Positions 28,291 through 36,991 of a stretch of DNA of 64,000 bases are shown here, one piece after another. The position numbers were made by a program, and so were the translations under genes. Source of the stretch: Acidobacteriaceae bacterium KBS 83 (GTDB taxonomy: Bacteria > Acidobacteriota > Terriglobia > Terriglobales > Acidobacteriaceae); contig KB906740.1 in NCBI GenBank assembly GCA_000381585.1, positions 62,001 to 126,000 of the forward strand, given 5' to 3'. Position 1 is the stretch's first letter. Every line of letters begins with the position of its first letter. Under the pieces are notes generated by a model that was given only the letters and a program-made list of their open reading frames with translations, searched no databases and was not told the DNA's origin.

Positions 28291-29078
28291 TGCCGATCCG
28301 CTTCGCCCATCATCCTGGCCTCGTTGCCTACCTCACCGTCGGCGACCCCGACGTCGCCACCACACGCGCCATCGCAGTCGCCGCCATCGATGCCGGCGCC
28401 GACGTGCTCGAACTTGGCGTTCCCTTCAGCGATCCGCTCGCCGACGGGCCGGTTATCGAGCGCGCGAGCCACCGTGCCGTTGCGAACGGCACCACGCTCA
28501 ACCACGTTCTCGCACTCGCCAGTGACCTGCGCGCTGCACGTCCGCAAACGGGCCTCGTCATCTTTTCGTACCTCAATCCGATTCTCAGGTATGGGCTCGA
28601 ACGCTTTACAAACGATGCCAAGGCCGCCGGGGTGGATGGTGTGCTCGCAACTGATCTCACCATCGAGGAGGCGGAGGGCCATTATCTCAATGCGATGCTC
28701 GCCGCCAATCTTGCGCCCATCTTCCTTGTCGCACCCACCAGCACGGATGACCGCCTCCGCCGCATCGCGGCTGTCAGTCAGGGCTTTGTTTACGCCATCT
28801 CCCGCGTCGGCATCACCGGCACGCGGCAGACGCTCGCCTCCGATGCGCGCTCGCTCGTCGAACGCCTGCGCCGCTTTACACAACTACCCATCGTGCTTGG
28901 CTTCGGCGTCTCCAATGCAGCCCACGTCGCCGCACTCGGTGAATTTGCCGATGCTGCCGCCATCGGCAGCGCCATCGTCGGGCTGATCGAGAAGACCGCG
29001 CCCAAAGAAGCTCCGGCGGCGGTGGCACAATTTATTGAGGGGTTGCGGCCGGTCCCCGCTGCTCCCACAACTCGCTAG
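28290..29078 (+). CDS. trpA: Tryptophan synthase alpha chain
   Basis: Splits indole-3-glycerol phosphate and passes indole to TrpB. 262 residues. The catalytic Glu and Asp lie in LELGVPFSDPLADGP; VDGVLATDLTIEEA and VGFGVSNAAHVA-type segments (here LGFGVSNAAHVA) complete the barrel. One-base overlap with trpB. trpE, trpG and trpD are not in the window, so the pathway genes are split. Confidence 0.96.
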   Translation: MPIRFAHHPGLVAYLTVGDPDVATTRAIAVAAIDAGADVLELGVPFSDPLADGPVIERASHRAVANGTTLNHVLALASDLRAARPQTGLVIFSYLNPILRYGLERFTNDAKAAGVDGVLATDLTIEEAEGHYLNAMLAANLAPIFLVAPTSTDDRLRRIAAVSQGFVYAISRVGITGTRQTLASDARSLVERLRRFTQLPIVLGFGVSNAAHVAALGEFADAAAIGSAIVGLIEKTAPKEAPAAVAQFIEGLRPVPAAPTTR

Positions 29079-29144
29079 TCAACGATTCGCTAATCACGAC
29101 TCGCTGATTCGGAACAGCACACTCACCTCACCCGAGGCTTACGA

Positions 29145-29432
29145 ATGGACATTAGTGACTGGCGTACGAAGATCGACGCACTCGACCTGCAGATTGTCGA
29201 ACTGCTGAACCAGCGGGCCGAAGCTGCCCGCGCCATCGGCACGCTCAAGGAAGCCACTGACATGCCGGTCTACGAACCCAATCGCGAGCAGGTCATCTTC
29301 GACAACGTGAGTTCCCACAATCGCGGCCCCTTGCCGGACAGCGAACTCGTCTATATCTACCAGCGAGTCATTGCCGTCATGCGTTGTCTGCAGCGCAATG
29401 AGCTAGCCTCTCAGCAGCCGGACCACCCCTGA
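29145..29432 (+). CDS. Chorismate mutase, AroQ class, single domain
   Basis: Turns chorismate into prephenate for Phe and Tyr synthesis. 95 residues, all helical: WRTKIDALDLQIVELLNQRAE carries the conserved Arg and Leu-Leu-Asn-x-Arg pattern, PVYEPNREQVIFDNV holds the central Arg and Glu, and SELVYIYQRVIAVMRCLQ the last helix. It lies 66 bases after trpA on the same strand, so the branch-point enzyme may be transcribed with the Trp genes. No regulatory ACT domain. Confidence 0.9.
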   Translation: MDISDWRTKIDALDLQIVELLNQRAEAARAIGTLKEATDMPVYEPNREQVIFDNVSSHNRGPLPDSELVYIYQRVIAVMRCLQRNELASQQPDHP

Positions 29433-29539
29433 AACCCGATGCACCTTTATCACTTTCTGACGAATAGCTCTGCTACAGTGGATTCCCTGCGGATCGGATT
29501 CCAGCGCCCAGTCTGCGGATAGGAGAGCCGGTCGATTGC

Positions 29540-31501
29540 ATGTCATTTTTTGACCTACTCTTCGGCCGCCCGCTCGCGAACTCCGAGCAGCGCGCAGAGC
29601 ACGTCGGGCCGGCCGCGGGCGTCCCCATCTTCGGCCTCGACGCGTTATCCTCCGCTGCATACGGGCCGGAAGCGGCGCTCACCCTTCTCATCCCGCTCGG
29701 CGTTCTCGGCGTGCGCTACATCGTGCCCGTCTCGTTCGCCATCATCATCCTGCTCGTCATCGTCTTCTTCTCGTATCGCCAGACGATCGATGCCTATCCC
29801 GGCGGCGGCGGATCCTACACCGTCGCTTCAGAAAATCTCGGCACGTATCCGGGGCTGCTCGCCGCTGCCGCACTCATGATCGATTACGTGCTCACGGCCG
29901 CGGTCGGCATCTCGGCCGGCGTGGGCGCGCTTATCTCCGTTGACCCTGGCGCACTGCAGAAGCACACCCTCACCATCTGTCTTGGAATCCTGTTCCTGCT
30001 CGCGCTTGTGAACATGCGCGGCCTCCGCGAGACCGGCGGCGCCTTCCTCATCCCCACGTATCTTTTCGTTGGAACGTTACTCGTCGTCATCTGCGTTGGC
30101 CTAACCAAGGCGCTTATCAGCGGCGGCCATCCACATCCGATCGTCGCACCCCCGCAGCTTCCCGCAGCTACCGCAGGCATCTCTCTGTGGCTCATTCTCA
30201 AGGTCTTCTCCAGCGGCTGCACTGCGATGACCGGCGTTGAAGCTGTCTCGAACGGCGTTACCGCTTTCCGCGACGCGCGATGCAAGACGGCGAAAACCAC
30301 CCTCACCATTATCATCGCCATGCTCATCGTTCTGCTCGCGGGCATCGCGTTGCTCTGCCGCGCTTACAGCATCGGCGCCGTCGATCCCGGCTCACCGCAC
30401 TACCAGAGCGTGCTCTCTGAGCTCACTGCCGCGGTCATGGGCCGCGGCATCTTCTACTACGTCACCATCGGCTCCATCCTGCTGGTGCTCTCGCTTTCCG
30501 CAAACACTGCTTTCGCGGATTTCCCGCGCCTTACACGCGCCATTGCGCTCAATAAGTTTCTGCCCGGTGTCTTCATCATTCGCGGCCGTCGGCTGCTCTA
30601 CTCGCACGGCATTTACGCGCTCACCACTTTTACCGCGATTCTGCTTATCGTCTTCCGTGGCGTCACGGATCGCCTCATCCCGCTCTACGCCATCGGTGCC
30701 TTCCTCGCGTTCACGCTCTCGCAGGCGGGGATGGTCGTGCACTGGCGTCGCGCCGGCGGCAAGGGTGCGCTCGGCCACATGTTCGTCAACGGTCTCGGCG
30801 CCTTCGCCACCGGCGTTACCGTACTCGTCGTACTCGTCGCCAAGTTCGTTGAGGGCGCATGGATCACCGCGGTGATGGTGCCGCTGCTCATCTTCCTGAT
30901 GTTGCGTGTCAAGCGGCACTACAACCGCGTGGAGGCAGAAACCAACAATGCCGCACCCATCTGCCTCGAAGACATCGAACGGCCCATCGTTCTCATCCCC
31001 ATGGACCGTTGGAGCCGCATCTCCGAAAAGGGCCTCCGCTTTGCCCTCATGCTTTCGGACGACATCCGCGCCATCCACGTCCACACCGGCGATGATCAGG
31101 ACATCGAGGACAAGGACGATGAGCTCACGCCCATCTGGCAGCATATGGTGGTCGAGCCGCTGCGGGCCGCGAAGCTCCCTATACCCAAGCTCATCATCCT
31201 GCGCTCGCCCTACCGCTACATCGTCCAGCCGCTGGTCGAGCGCATCCTAACAATCGAGGGGGAGAATCCGCACCGGCAGATCGCCGTCATGGTTCCGGAG
31301 CTGGTCGTCCGTAGATGGTGGCAGAACCTGCTGCACAACCAACGGGCGCAGGTGCTGAAGCTGCTGCTCCTGGTCAAAGGCAGCCAGCGGGTCGTGGTCA
31401 TCAATATTCCGTGGTATCTGAACAAGCCCGCGCCCGGGCCCGTCCCAAACACAAGCCATGCTACTGCGACGACTGTCCCTCCGGGAGCAAAGGCAGACTG
31501 A
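29540..31501 (+). CDS. APC-superfamily permease, KimA (YdaO)-like potassium transporter
   Basis: 653 residues. Twelve membrane helices fill residues 40-460; a soluble C-terminal domain (about 470-630) follows. The strings IFGLDALSSAAYGPEAAL and DAYPGGGGSYTVASENLG match the KimA class of high-affinity K+ symporters, whose ion-binding residues lie in these first helices. In Bacillus such proteins are inhibited by c-di-AMP through the C-terminal domain; that is not shown here. An amino-acid substrate remains possible. A TAGGAGAG ribosome site is at 29519-29526. The 3' end overlaps the next, convergent gene by 41 bases. Confidence 0.82.
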   Translation: MSFFDLLFGRPLANSEQRAEHVGPAAGVPIFGLDALSSAAYGPEAALTLLIPLGVLGVRYIVPVSFAIIILLVIVFFSYRQTIDAYPGGGGSYTVASENLGTYPGLLAAAALMIDYVLTAAVGISAGVGALISVDPGALQKHTLTICLGILFLLALVNMRGLRETGGAFLIPTYLFVGTLLVVICVGLTKALISGGHPHPIVAPPQLPAATAGISLWLILKVFSSGCTAMTGVEAVSNGVTAFRDARCKTAKTTLTIIIAMLIVLLAGIALLCRAYSIGAVDPGSPHYQSVLSELTAAVMGRGIFYYVTIGSILLVLSLSANTAFADFPRLTRAIALNKFLPGVFIIRGRRLLYSHGIYALTTFTAILLIVFRGVTDRLIPLYAIGAFLAFTLSQAGMVVHWRRAGGKGALGHMFVNGLGAFATGVTVLVVLVAKFVEGAWITAVMVPLLIFLMLRVKRHYNRVEAETNNAAPICLEDIERPIVLIPMDRWSRISEKGLRFALMLSDDIRAIHVHTGDDQDIEDKDDELTPIWQHMVVEPLRAAKLPIPKLIILRSPYRYIVQPLVERILTIEGENPHRQIAVMVPELVVRRWWQNLLHNQRAQVLKLLLLVKGSQRVVVINIPWYLNKPAPGPVPNTSHATATTVPPGAKAD

Positions 31502-32060
31502 CTCGTCGCGGTGCCGACTGCCCGGTGTCGAAATGCTCCGTCAGCGTTCCGTTCAGGAAGTAGTAGCCCTTCTGCGCGCTGGTCTCAACGCTCCCGCGTT
31601 CGATGGTTCCCGCAAAGCTCCACCAGATTCCATGCACCTGGCGCGTGATAAAGGTAAGCTGCGTCGGCCCCACCGTGGTGCGCGCAAAGAAGAATGACAG
31701 CGGCGCCCCGCGATCGGATTCACCATCGCCCACGCGCGTCAGATACCCCTGCAGCCGGACCGCATCGTCCTCGCCGTTCAAAATGATCTCGATGACCTCC
31801 GCAGGATTCGGGCTCAACGCGTAGGCTCCCGATGCCTCATTCGGCAGGTTGGTGCGTCCGGGCAGAAAGACGCCATCTTCTGCCAGCGCCTGCTGTCGCC
31901 GCTGGAGCCGCGGCGATGGAGCTTGTTGCTGTGCGCTTGCAAATCGAGCCGGAAGAGGCAGAAAGCACAGAAGTAGTACACCCGCAACAACACGGAGCGC
32001 CAACCCGCCCAGCAGGCTACTGGCCAGACATGCTCTTCTTTCGCGCCGCCTCAAACTCAT
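31461..32060 (-). CDS. Secreted protein of unknown function
   Basis: 199 residues from the ATG at 32060. A basic N-terminus, a hydrophobic stretch (VAGVLLLCFLPLPARFASAQQ) and a Gln-rich linker indicate export. The mature part (LNGEDDAVRLQGYLTRVGDG, RQVHGIWWSFAGTIERG, YYFLNGTLTEH) looks like a single beta-rich domain; I do not recognise it. The start lies 44 bases inside the end of the M28 peptidase gene, and the 3' end overlaps the convergent permease gene by 41 bases, so both borders are overlaps. Confidence 0.65.
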   Translation of the reverse strand: MSLRRRERRACLASSLLGGLALRVVAGVLLLCFLPLPARFASAQQQAPSPRLQRRQQALAEDGVFLPGRTNLPNEASGAYALSPNPAEVIEIILNGEDDAVRLQGYLTRVGDGESDRGAPLSFFFARTTVGPTQLTFITRQVHGIWWSFAGTIERGSVETSAQKGYYFLNGTLTEHFDTGQSAPRRVSLPLLPEGQSSQ

Positions 32061-33726
32061 CTCCTGCCTGCCAACCCTGAGTGTTCTTTGCCGCTGATGC
32101 AAGCCAACCCAGATCGAAGCCGAACTGCGCCATCCGAGCATTGCCTCGGAAATCCATCTCCGGCTTGTATTCATCACTCGGCTGGTGGTATCGCTCTGCA
32201 GTGTACTGCTTCATCTGCGTCTCACCCCAGTCTGCATCGTGTCCGGCAAAGAGCGTGCCCTGTCCGATGGAGAATGCCGGGATCCCATAGCGCGCCAGTG
32301 AAAAATGGTCGGAGCGGTAATAATGCCCTGCGCCCGGAAACTGGTCCGGCTGAATCGTCAGGCCGAAGTCCTTCGCTGTGCTCTCCACCGTCGGATAGAA
32401 GGACGTTCGTTCCGCGCCGGAGACATCCGTCGAAGTTGCCACGCCAATCGGCAGCAGCATGTCATAGTTCAGATCGAGCGTCAGGTCCTTTTGTGGCACG
32501 GGAGGATGCATCCCCAGATACTCTGAACCCAGCAGCCCCTGCTCCTCCGCTGTCACCGCGGCGAAATACACGCGATGTGGTGGCGGCGTTCCTGCCTTCG
32601 CTGCGTCTGCGTACGCGCGCGCCAACTCCAGCAGAATGCCGCACCCCGTCCCGTTGTCCGCTGCGCCATTGTAGATCTTGTCTCCAGGGGCTTTCCTATC
32701 CATGCCAAGGTGATCGAAGTGCGCCGTGTACAGCACGGACTGCTCCGGTCCCGCGCCCTTCGCCGCCACCATCCCCATCACGTTCTCCGAATCGAAGGAG
32801 CGCTTCTCGCTGACGATGTGCGCCTTCAGCCGCCATGTCGTCTCGCGCGACACATTGTGCTTGCCGGCCTCTTCAATCACATCGTCGATGTCATACCCCG
32901 CCGCCTGTGCAACCTTGCCGGCAATGTCAAGCTGTACCCAGGCCGCCGCCTCGAGCTTCGCATTCGGATCTCCCACCAGGTAGCTCTTCTCGCCCGACCA
33001 TGAACTCCGCACCACTTGCCAGGGGTAGCTCGCCAGATCCTCGCGATGAATGATCAACGCACCGATCGCGCCCTGCCTCGCCGCTTCTTCATACTTGTAC
33101 GTCCATCGCCCGTAGTAGGTCAGTGCCTTGCCCTTGAAGAAACCCACATCCGCTGATGGTGGCTCGTTCACGATCACGAGCACCACCTTGCCGTGCACAT
33201 CCACACCTTTGTAGTCGTCCCAGTTGTACTCCGGCGCATGAATGCCGTAGCCGACGAAGACAATCGGCGCATCGACCTCCGCCACCGCCGCGCCGGTCTG
33301 GTTGTTGGTCACGAAGTCAGCGCCATACTTCAAAGTCACCGGTTCGCCATCCTTCGGCACCAGTTGAAAGGTCGTCTTGTCCGGCACCGTCTGCACTGCG
33401 TACAACGGCACCTTCTGGTACCACGAACCGTTGTCGCCGGCGGGCGTCAACCCGTAAGCAGCAAACTGTTGTGAGAGATACTTCGCCGCCAGGCGATCGC
33501 CTTCCGTTCCAGGACCGCGCCCCTCCAGCTTGTTATCTGCCAGATACTTCACCGCAGCTCGGATTCGTTCCGGATCGATTCGCTGCGCCTCCTGTTGTGC
33601 CGCCGCCGGGACTCCCACCACCTGGGGCACCGCCGAAGATCCCTGCGCTGTCTGCGCAAACACCGGCATTGAAAGGCCGGCAATTGTGACTGCAAGAACA
33701 ACACTTTGCGTCCTGTTGAAAGACAT
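32017..33726 (-). CDS. M28-family zinc metallopeptidase with PA domain, secreted
   Basis: 569 residues. Signal peptide MSFNRTQSVVLAVTIAGLSMPVFAQ. A PA domain (about 140-270, with GKVVLVIVNEPP) is inserted before the catalytic M28 domain. The di-zinc site is readable: HFDHLGMD, GAADNGTG, TAEEQGLLGSEYL and YRSDHFSLARYG. Such enzymes are aminopeptidases or carboxypeptidases acting in the periplasm or outside. Upstream lies 257 bases of intergenic DNA shared with the divergent ferritin-like gene. Downstream overlap with the small secreted gene suggests one transcript. Confidence 0.92.
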   Translation of the reverse strand: MSFNRTQSVVLAVTIAGLSMPVFAQTAQGSSAVPQVVGVPAAAQQEAQRIDPERIRAAVKYLADNKLEGRGPGTEGDRLAAKYLSQQFAAYGLTPAGDNGSWYQKVPLYAVQTVPDKTTFQLVPKDGEPVTLKYGADFVTNNQTGAAVAEVDAPIVFVGYGIHAPEYNWDDYKGVDVHGKVVLVIVNEPPSADVGFFKGKALTYYGRWTYKYEEAARQGAIGALIIHREDLASYPWQVVRSSWSGEKSYLVGDPNAKLEAAAWVQLDIAGKVAQAAGYDIDDVIEEAGKHNVSRETTWRLKAHIVSEKRSFDSENVMGMVAAKGAGPEQSVLYTAHFDHLGMDRKAPGDKIYNGAADNGTGCGILLELARAYADAAKAGTPPPHRVYFAAVTAEEQGLLGSEYLGMHPPVPQKDLTLDLNYDMLLPIGVATSTDVSGAERTSFYPTVESTAKDFGLTIQPDQFPGAGHYYRSDHFSLARYGIPAFSIGQGTLFAGHDADWGETQMKQYTAERYHQPSDEYKPEMDFRGNARMAQFGFDLGWLASAAKNTQGWQAGDEFEAARKKSMSGQ

Positions 33727-33983
33727 GCTCTGAAATCATCTCCCGTGGAGTAAAGGGAAGGCTATCATCCTGGCCGCGCAAGTCCTCGCAGGCCTCCACA
33801 GGCGCGATTGCAAATCACTGCTGCTACGGCAGTACGCACGAGTTGCGAACGACCTTCACACTCGCTACCGGCACGCACCAGCATTGTCATCAAACACCCA
33901 TAAACAGATGACAAAGCTATTACTTGGCTTTGACACCTACCTCATTTTTGAAAGCGCAAGCTCCGGGGTCAGGAGGCTTTTCT

Positions 33984-35114
33984 ATGCACGAGATGTGGAG
34001 CAGCATGAAAGCCGCAACCAACCGGCGTTCATTCTTGAAGAATGGATTGGCCACAGCAGCAGGCGTCGGGCTTCTGGCAAATAACTCGTTCGCGCAGGCG
34101 GGCGATGACGAAAAGGGCGAAGGTAGCGGTCGCCTCACTTTCGGCGATGCAGCTATGCTTCGCTTCGCGGCAGCCGCAGAAATCATCGAGACTGATTTCT
34201 GGGTCCAGTACAACGAGCTTTGTGGCGTTCAGGATCGCGAAGAGCCGGATGGCACTGGCAATCCAGCGTTTACCGAGGCTCTTGCCTTTCTAGACGAAGA
34301 TATGGCGCAGTATGTTCACGACAACACAGACGATGAATTCACCCACTGGCACTTCCTGAACGCCTATCTGGCTTCGAAGGGCGCAGACCCTGTAAGCCTT
34401 GAACCATTTCGCACGCTGCCTGGCAGCATGGCGAAAGGCTCAAGCGGGAAGAAACGAATTACCAACCTGATGCAGCTCACGGTGGACACAAGCTGGTTCA
34501 CGCGTTACCGCGCCCGCGATCATAACCCTGATCTTGACCCGAATTTCAAGTTCCCACAGGCTATTCCCAGCCTAGCCGTCGGAGAGCACACCGCCATCCC
34601 AAGGACCGACGAGGACACCAAACATCCAAACTTCCTTCAGGCCATCGCGAACACCGCCGGCTTCCACTTCGCCACTATCGAACAAGGGGGCACCACCCTC
34701 TATCCCGCTATGGCGCAGAGAGCACACAGCGTCGAGGTCCTGCGCATTCTCATCAGCATTGGCCCAACAGAAACCATGCACTTCCAGACCTGGCAGGACA
34801 AGGCGGGAAACGCAAAGGTCCTGCATGCGGTTGACCCGGTGACGGGCGTCTCGGTCACTTTTCCAGATCTCAACTCACCACCGTTCGGCGGCGAGACATT
34901 CCAGACCAATCTGATCATGCCGGAGCCTTGCCCATTCCTGAGCCGGAAGCTTCCACCATGCTCAGTCATCCGGCCCACAGAGACCAACGGCATCGCGATG
35001 GGTGTCGTGAAGTTCCTGACAGATATGGGACTCTTCATCGGTCAATCATCGACCTTCTTCAATTTGTTGCACGACCTGGCAGAGGATGCAGACGAAGCCA
35101 GGCGTGGATTTTAG
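33984..35114 (+). CDS. Ferritin-like domain protein, probable Tat substrate
   Basis: 376 residues. I start at ATG 33984, seven bases after AGGAGG at 33971-33976. The N-terminus holds NRRSFLKNG followed by a hydrophobic stretch ending near NNSFAQAG, which fits a Tat signal, so it is exported folded. The mature part has helices with Glu and His in the ferritin_2 pattern: AAEIIETDFW, DNTDDEFTHWHFLNAY, FHFATIEQGGTTLYP and GPTETMHFQTW. The metal and the substrate are unknown. A long-stem hairpin at 35130-35206 follows. Confidence 0.8.
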   Translation: MHEMWSSMKAATNRRSFLKNGLATAAGVGLLANNSFAQAGDDEKGEGSGRLTFGDAAMLRFAAAAEIIETDFWVQYNELCGVQDREEPDGTGNPAFTEALAFLDEDMAQYVHDNTDDEFTHWHFLNAYLASKGADPVSLEPFRTLPGSMAKGSSGKKRITNLMQLTVDTSWFTRYRARDHNPDLDPNFKFPQAIPSLAVGEHTAIPRTDEDTKHPNFLQAIANTAGFHFATIEQGGTTLYPAMAQRAHSVEVLRILISIGPTETMHFQTWQDKAGNAKVLHAVDPVTGVSVTFPDLNSPPFGGETFQTNLIMPEPCPFLSRKLPPCSVIRPTETNGIAMGVVKFLTDMGLFIGQSSTFFNLLHDLAEDADEARRGF

Positions 35115-35129
35115 GCCAGCTTCCTCGAC

Positions 35130-35206
35130 CGGATGAAGCTCAGCAACACGAGACGCACCGTTGTCAATAAAGTGCGCAAGCTTCTCTGAGCTTCATCCGT
35201 TTTATT
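35130..35206 (+). terminator. Probable terminator with an unusually long loop
   Basis: Arms CGGATGAAGCTCAG (35130-35143) and CTGAGCTTCATCCG (35186-35199) pair perfectly over 14 bases, with a 42-base loop, and are followed by TTTTATT. It lies 16 bases after the stop of the ferritin-like gene. The loop is far longer than usual for intrinsic terminators. Confidence 0.6.
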
Positions 35207-35263
35207 ACATTTCGCATCCGACCGATCCGCCGACACTGTACGCTGTGGAGCAACAAACTCCAT

Positions 35264-36976
35264 ATGGGCGGTTCGCGGCGCCATTGCGTAGGGAGGCCCC
35301 TAAGGCATGTTCTCTCTCATGCCTTAGGACTAACTCTGCTCCTACTCGCGCTGACGGCATGCGGCGGTGGCACCAGCAGCAGCGATGAAACCCCGTCTCC
35401 ACCTTCCTCGTCCCCCACCATCACCTCCGTCTCCCCGGCCTGCACTCCTGCCACGATTGCTGTCAACGCGACCTCGCAGTGCACAGCAACAGTGAAAGGA
35501 ACCGGCACCTACAGCTCGGCAGTCACCTGGTCTGCGAGCGGCGGCACCATTAACGCGAGTGGCGCTTTCATCGCGCCGGCGTCAGCAGGTACTGTCACCA
35601 TCACCGCGACGAGCACAGAAGACCCAACCAAATCCGGCGCCGCCGCCATCACCGTGCAGACTCCACCTTCCACCATCATCTCAGTACAGGCAGCGTGCGC
35701 TCCGTCGACTGTGAACGCCAATGCCACCTCGCAGTGCGCAGCAACAGTGAAGGGAACCGGTACCTACAGCTCTGCCGTCACCTGGTCTGCCAGCGGTGGC
35801 ACCATTAACGCGAGTGGCGCTTTCACCGCGCCGGCTGTCGCAGGCACCGTCACCATCACCGCGACGAGTACGCAGGACCCAACCAAATCCGGCGCCGCCG
35901 CCATCACCGTGCAGGCTCCGCCTTCCACCATTACCTCGGTCCAGGCAGCATGCAATCCATCAACTGTGAACACCAATGCAACCTCGCAATGCAGCGCGAC
36001 GGTCGCGGGCACTGGGAACTACAGCTCGGCAGTCACATGGTCTGCGAGCAGCGGGACCATCGGCTCCACTGGTGTGTTTACCGCGCCGGCTGTCGCAGGC
36101 GCTGTGACCATCACCGCGACGAGCGTTCAGGATCCGACGCAATCGGGCACCGCTGCGGTGACGGTGCAGGCATCGCAGAGCAGGCACATCGTGATGGTCA
36201 TGGAGGAAAACCAAAGCTATGCCACCGTTGTCGGCGATAGCGCGTGGCCGAACCTCAATGGCCTGATCAGCAATGGCGCGCTCGCGACAAACTACTACGC
36301 GAACTCGCATCCCTCCATCGGCAATTACTTCATGCTAACCACGGGCCAGTTGCTGACGACAGATGACAGCTCCAGGAAGGTCTGGGACGTCGACAACATC
36401 GCACGCCACATGCTGGCCGCGAATGTGCCATTCAGGATCTACGCCGAGGGTATCTCCCAGGGCTACGTCGGCGGCAATACTGGAGCCTACCTTATCCGGC
36501 ATAATCCCTACGCCATGCTCTCAGACATCGCCGACAATCCGCAGGTCGCCAATCAAACTATCTGGCCGTTCTCCCAGTTCGCCACCGATCTAGCGAACGG
36601 CACACTCCCAGAGTTCTCCTACATCGTTCCTGACGTAAACGACGACGCGCATAATGGCTCGCCGCAGCAGGCGGACCTCTGGTTGCAGACGAACGTCGTC
36701 ATTCCGCTGTCGAACTCACCCGCATTCGCTACCGACGGCGACGGACTTCTCGTCGTCGACTTCGATGAAGCCGACGACAGCGACGATTCGAACGGTGGTG
36801 GTCGCATCGCATGCGTCTTCTGGGGTCCGGTGGCGAAGAACGGCTACACGCAAACGTCCACCACGCTGTACCAGCACCAGAGCATGCTACGCACGCTGAT
36901 GGACGAACTCGGCCTCTCGAACCCTCCGGCGGCGGCCGCGACCGCGCCTTCCATGTCAGAGTTCCTGCAAAAGTAA
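35264..36976 (+). CDS. Lipoprotein phosphoesterase with three Ig-like repeats
   Basis: 570 residues. A basic start and hydrophobic stretch end in the lipobox ALTACGG, so it is lipid-anchored. Three tandem Ig-like (Big_2-type) repeats of 85 residues follow (about residues 53-307), each with a Cys pair (AC.PST and SQC), the string TYSSAVTWSAS or a close variant, and GTVTITATS. The catalytic part starts at RHIVMVMEENQSYATVVGD and contains ANSHPSIGNYFMLT and VDFDEADDSDD, as in acid phosphatase / phosphoesterase (PF04185) proteins. The repeats probably act as a stalk that holds the enzyme away from the outer membrane. Confidence 0.82.
   Translation: MGGSRRHCVGRPLRHVLSHALGLTLLLLALTACGGGTSSSDETPSPPSSSPTITSVSPACTPATIAVNATSQCTATVKGTGTYSSAVTWSASGGTINASGAFIAPASAGTVTITATSTEDPTKSGAAAITVQTPPSTIISVQAACAPSTVNANATSQCAATVKGTGTYSSAVTWSASGGTINASGAFTAPAVAGTVTITATSTQDPTKSGAAAITVQAPPSTITSVQAACNPSTVNTNATSQCSATVAGTGNYSSAVTWSASSGTIGSTGVFTAPAVAGAVTITATSVQDPTQSGTAAVTVQASQSRHIVMVMEENQSYATVVGDSAWPNLNGLISNGALATNYYANSHPSIGNYFMLTTGQLLTTDDSSRKVWDVDNIARHMLAANVPFRIYAEGISQGYVGGNTGAYLIRHNPYAMLSDIADNPQVANQTIWPFSQFATDLANGTLPEFSYIVPDVNDDAHNGSPQQADLWLQTNVVIPLSNSPAFATDGDGLLVVDFDEADDSDDSNGGGRIACVFWGPVAKNGYTQTSTTLYQHQSMLRTLMDELGLSNPPAAAATAPSMSEFLQK
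35420..36184 (+). repeat. Three tandem 255-bp coding repeats
   Basis: Units begin at 35420, 35675 and 35930, spaced exactly 255 bp (85 codons). Units one and two are nearly identical at the nucleotide level; unit three is more diverged. The length keeps the reading frame, so copy number can change without breaking the gene. Confidence 0.9.
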
Positions 36977-36991
36977 GCCGCCACCAAGCCG

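Noticed and set aside
29433-29539. A c-di-AMP (ydaO) riboswitch before the KimA-like gene
   Set aside because: Only 107 bases lie between the genes and the characteristic long paired structure is not visible.
35420-36184. Regular repeats considered as a CRISPR array
   Set aside because: The 255-bp spacing is in frame within a protein gene and there are no short spacers or cas genes.
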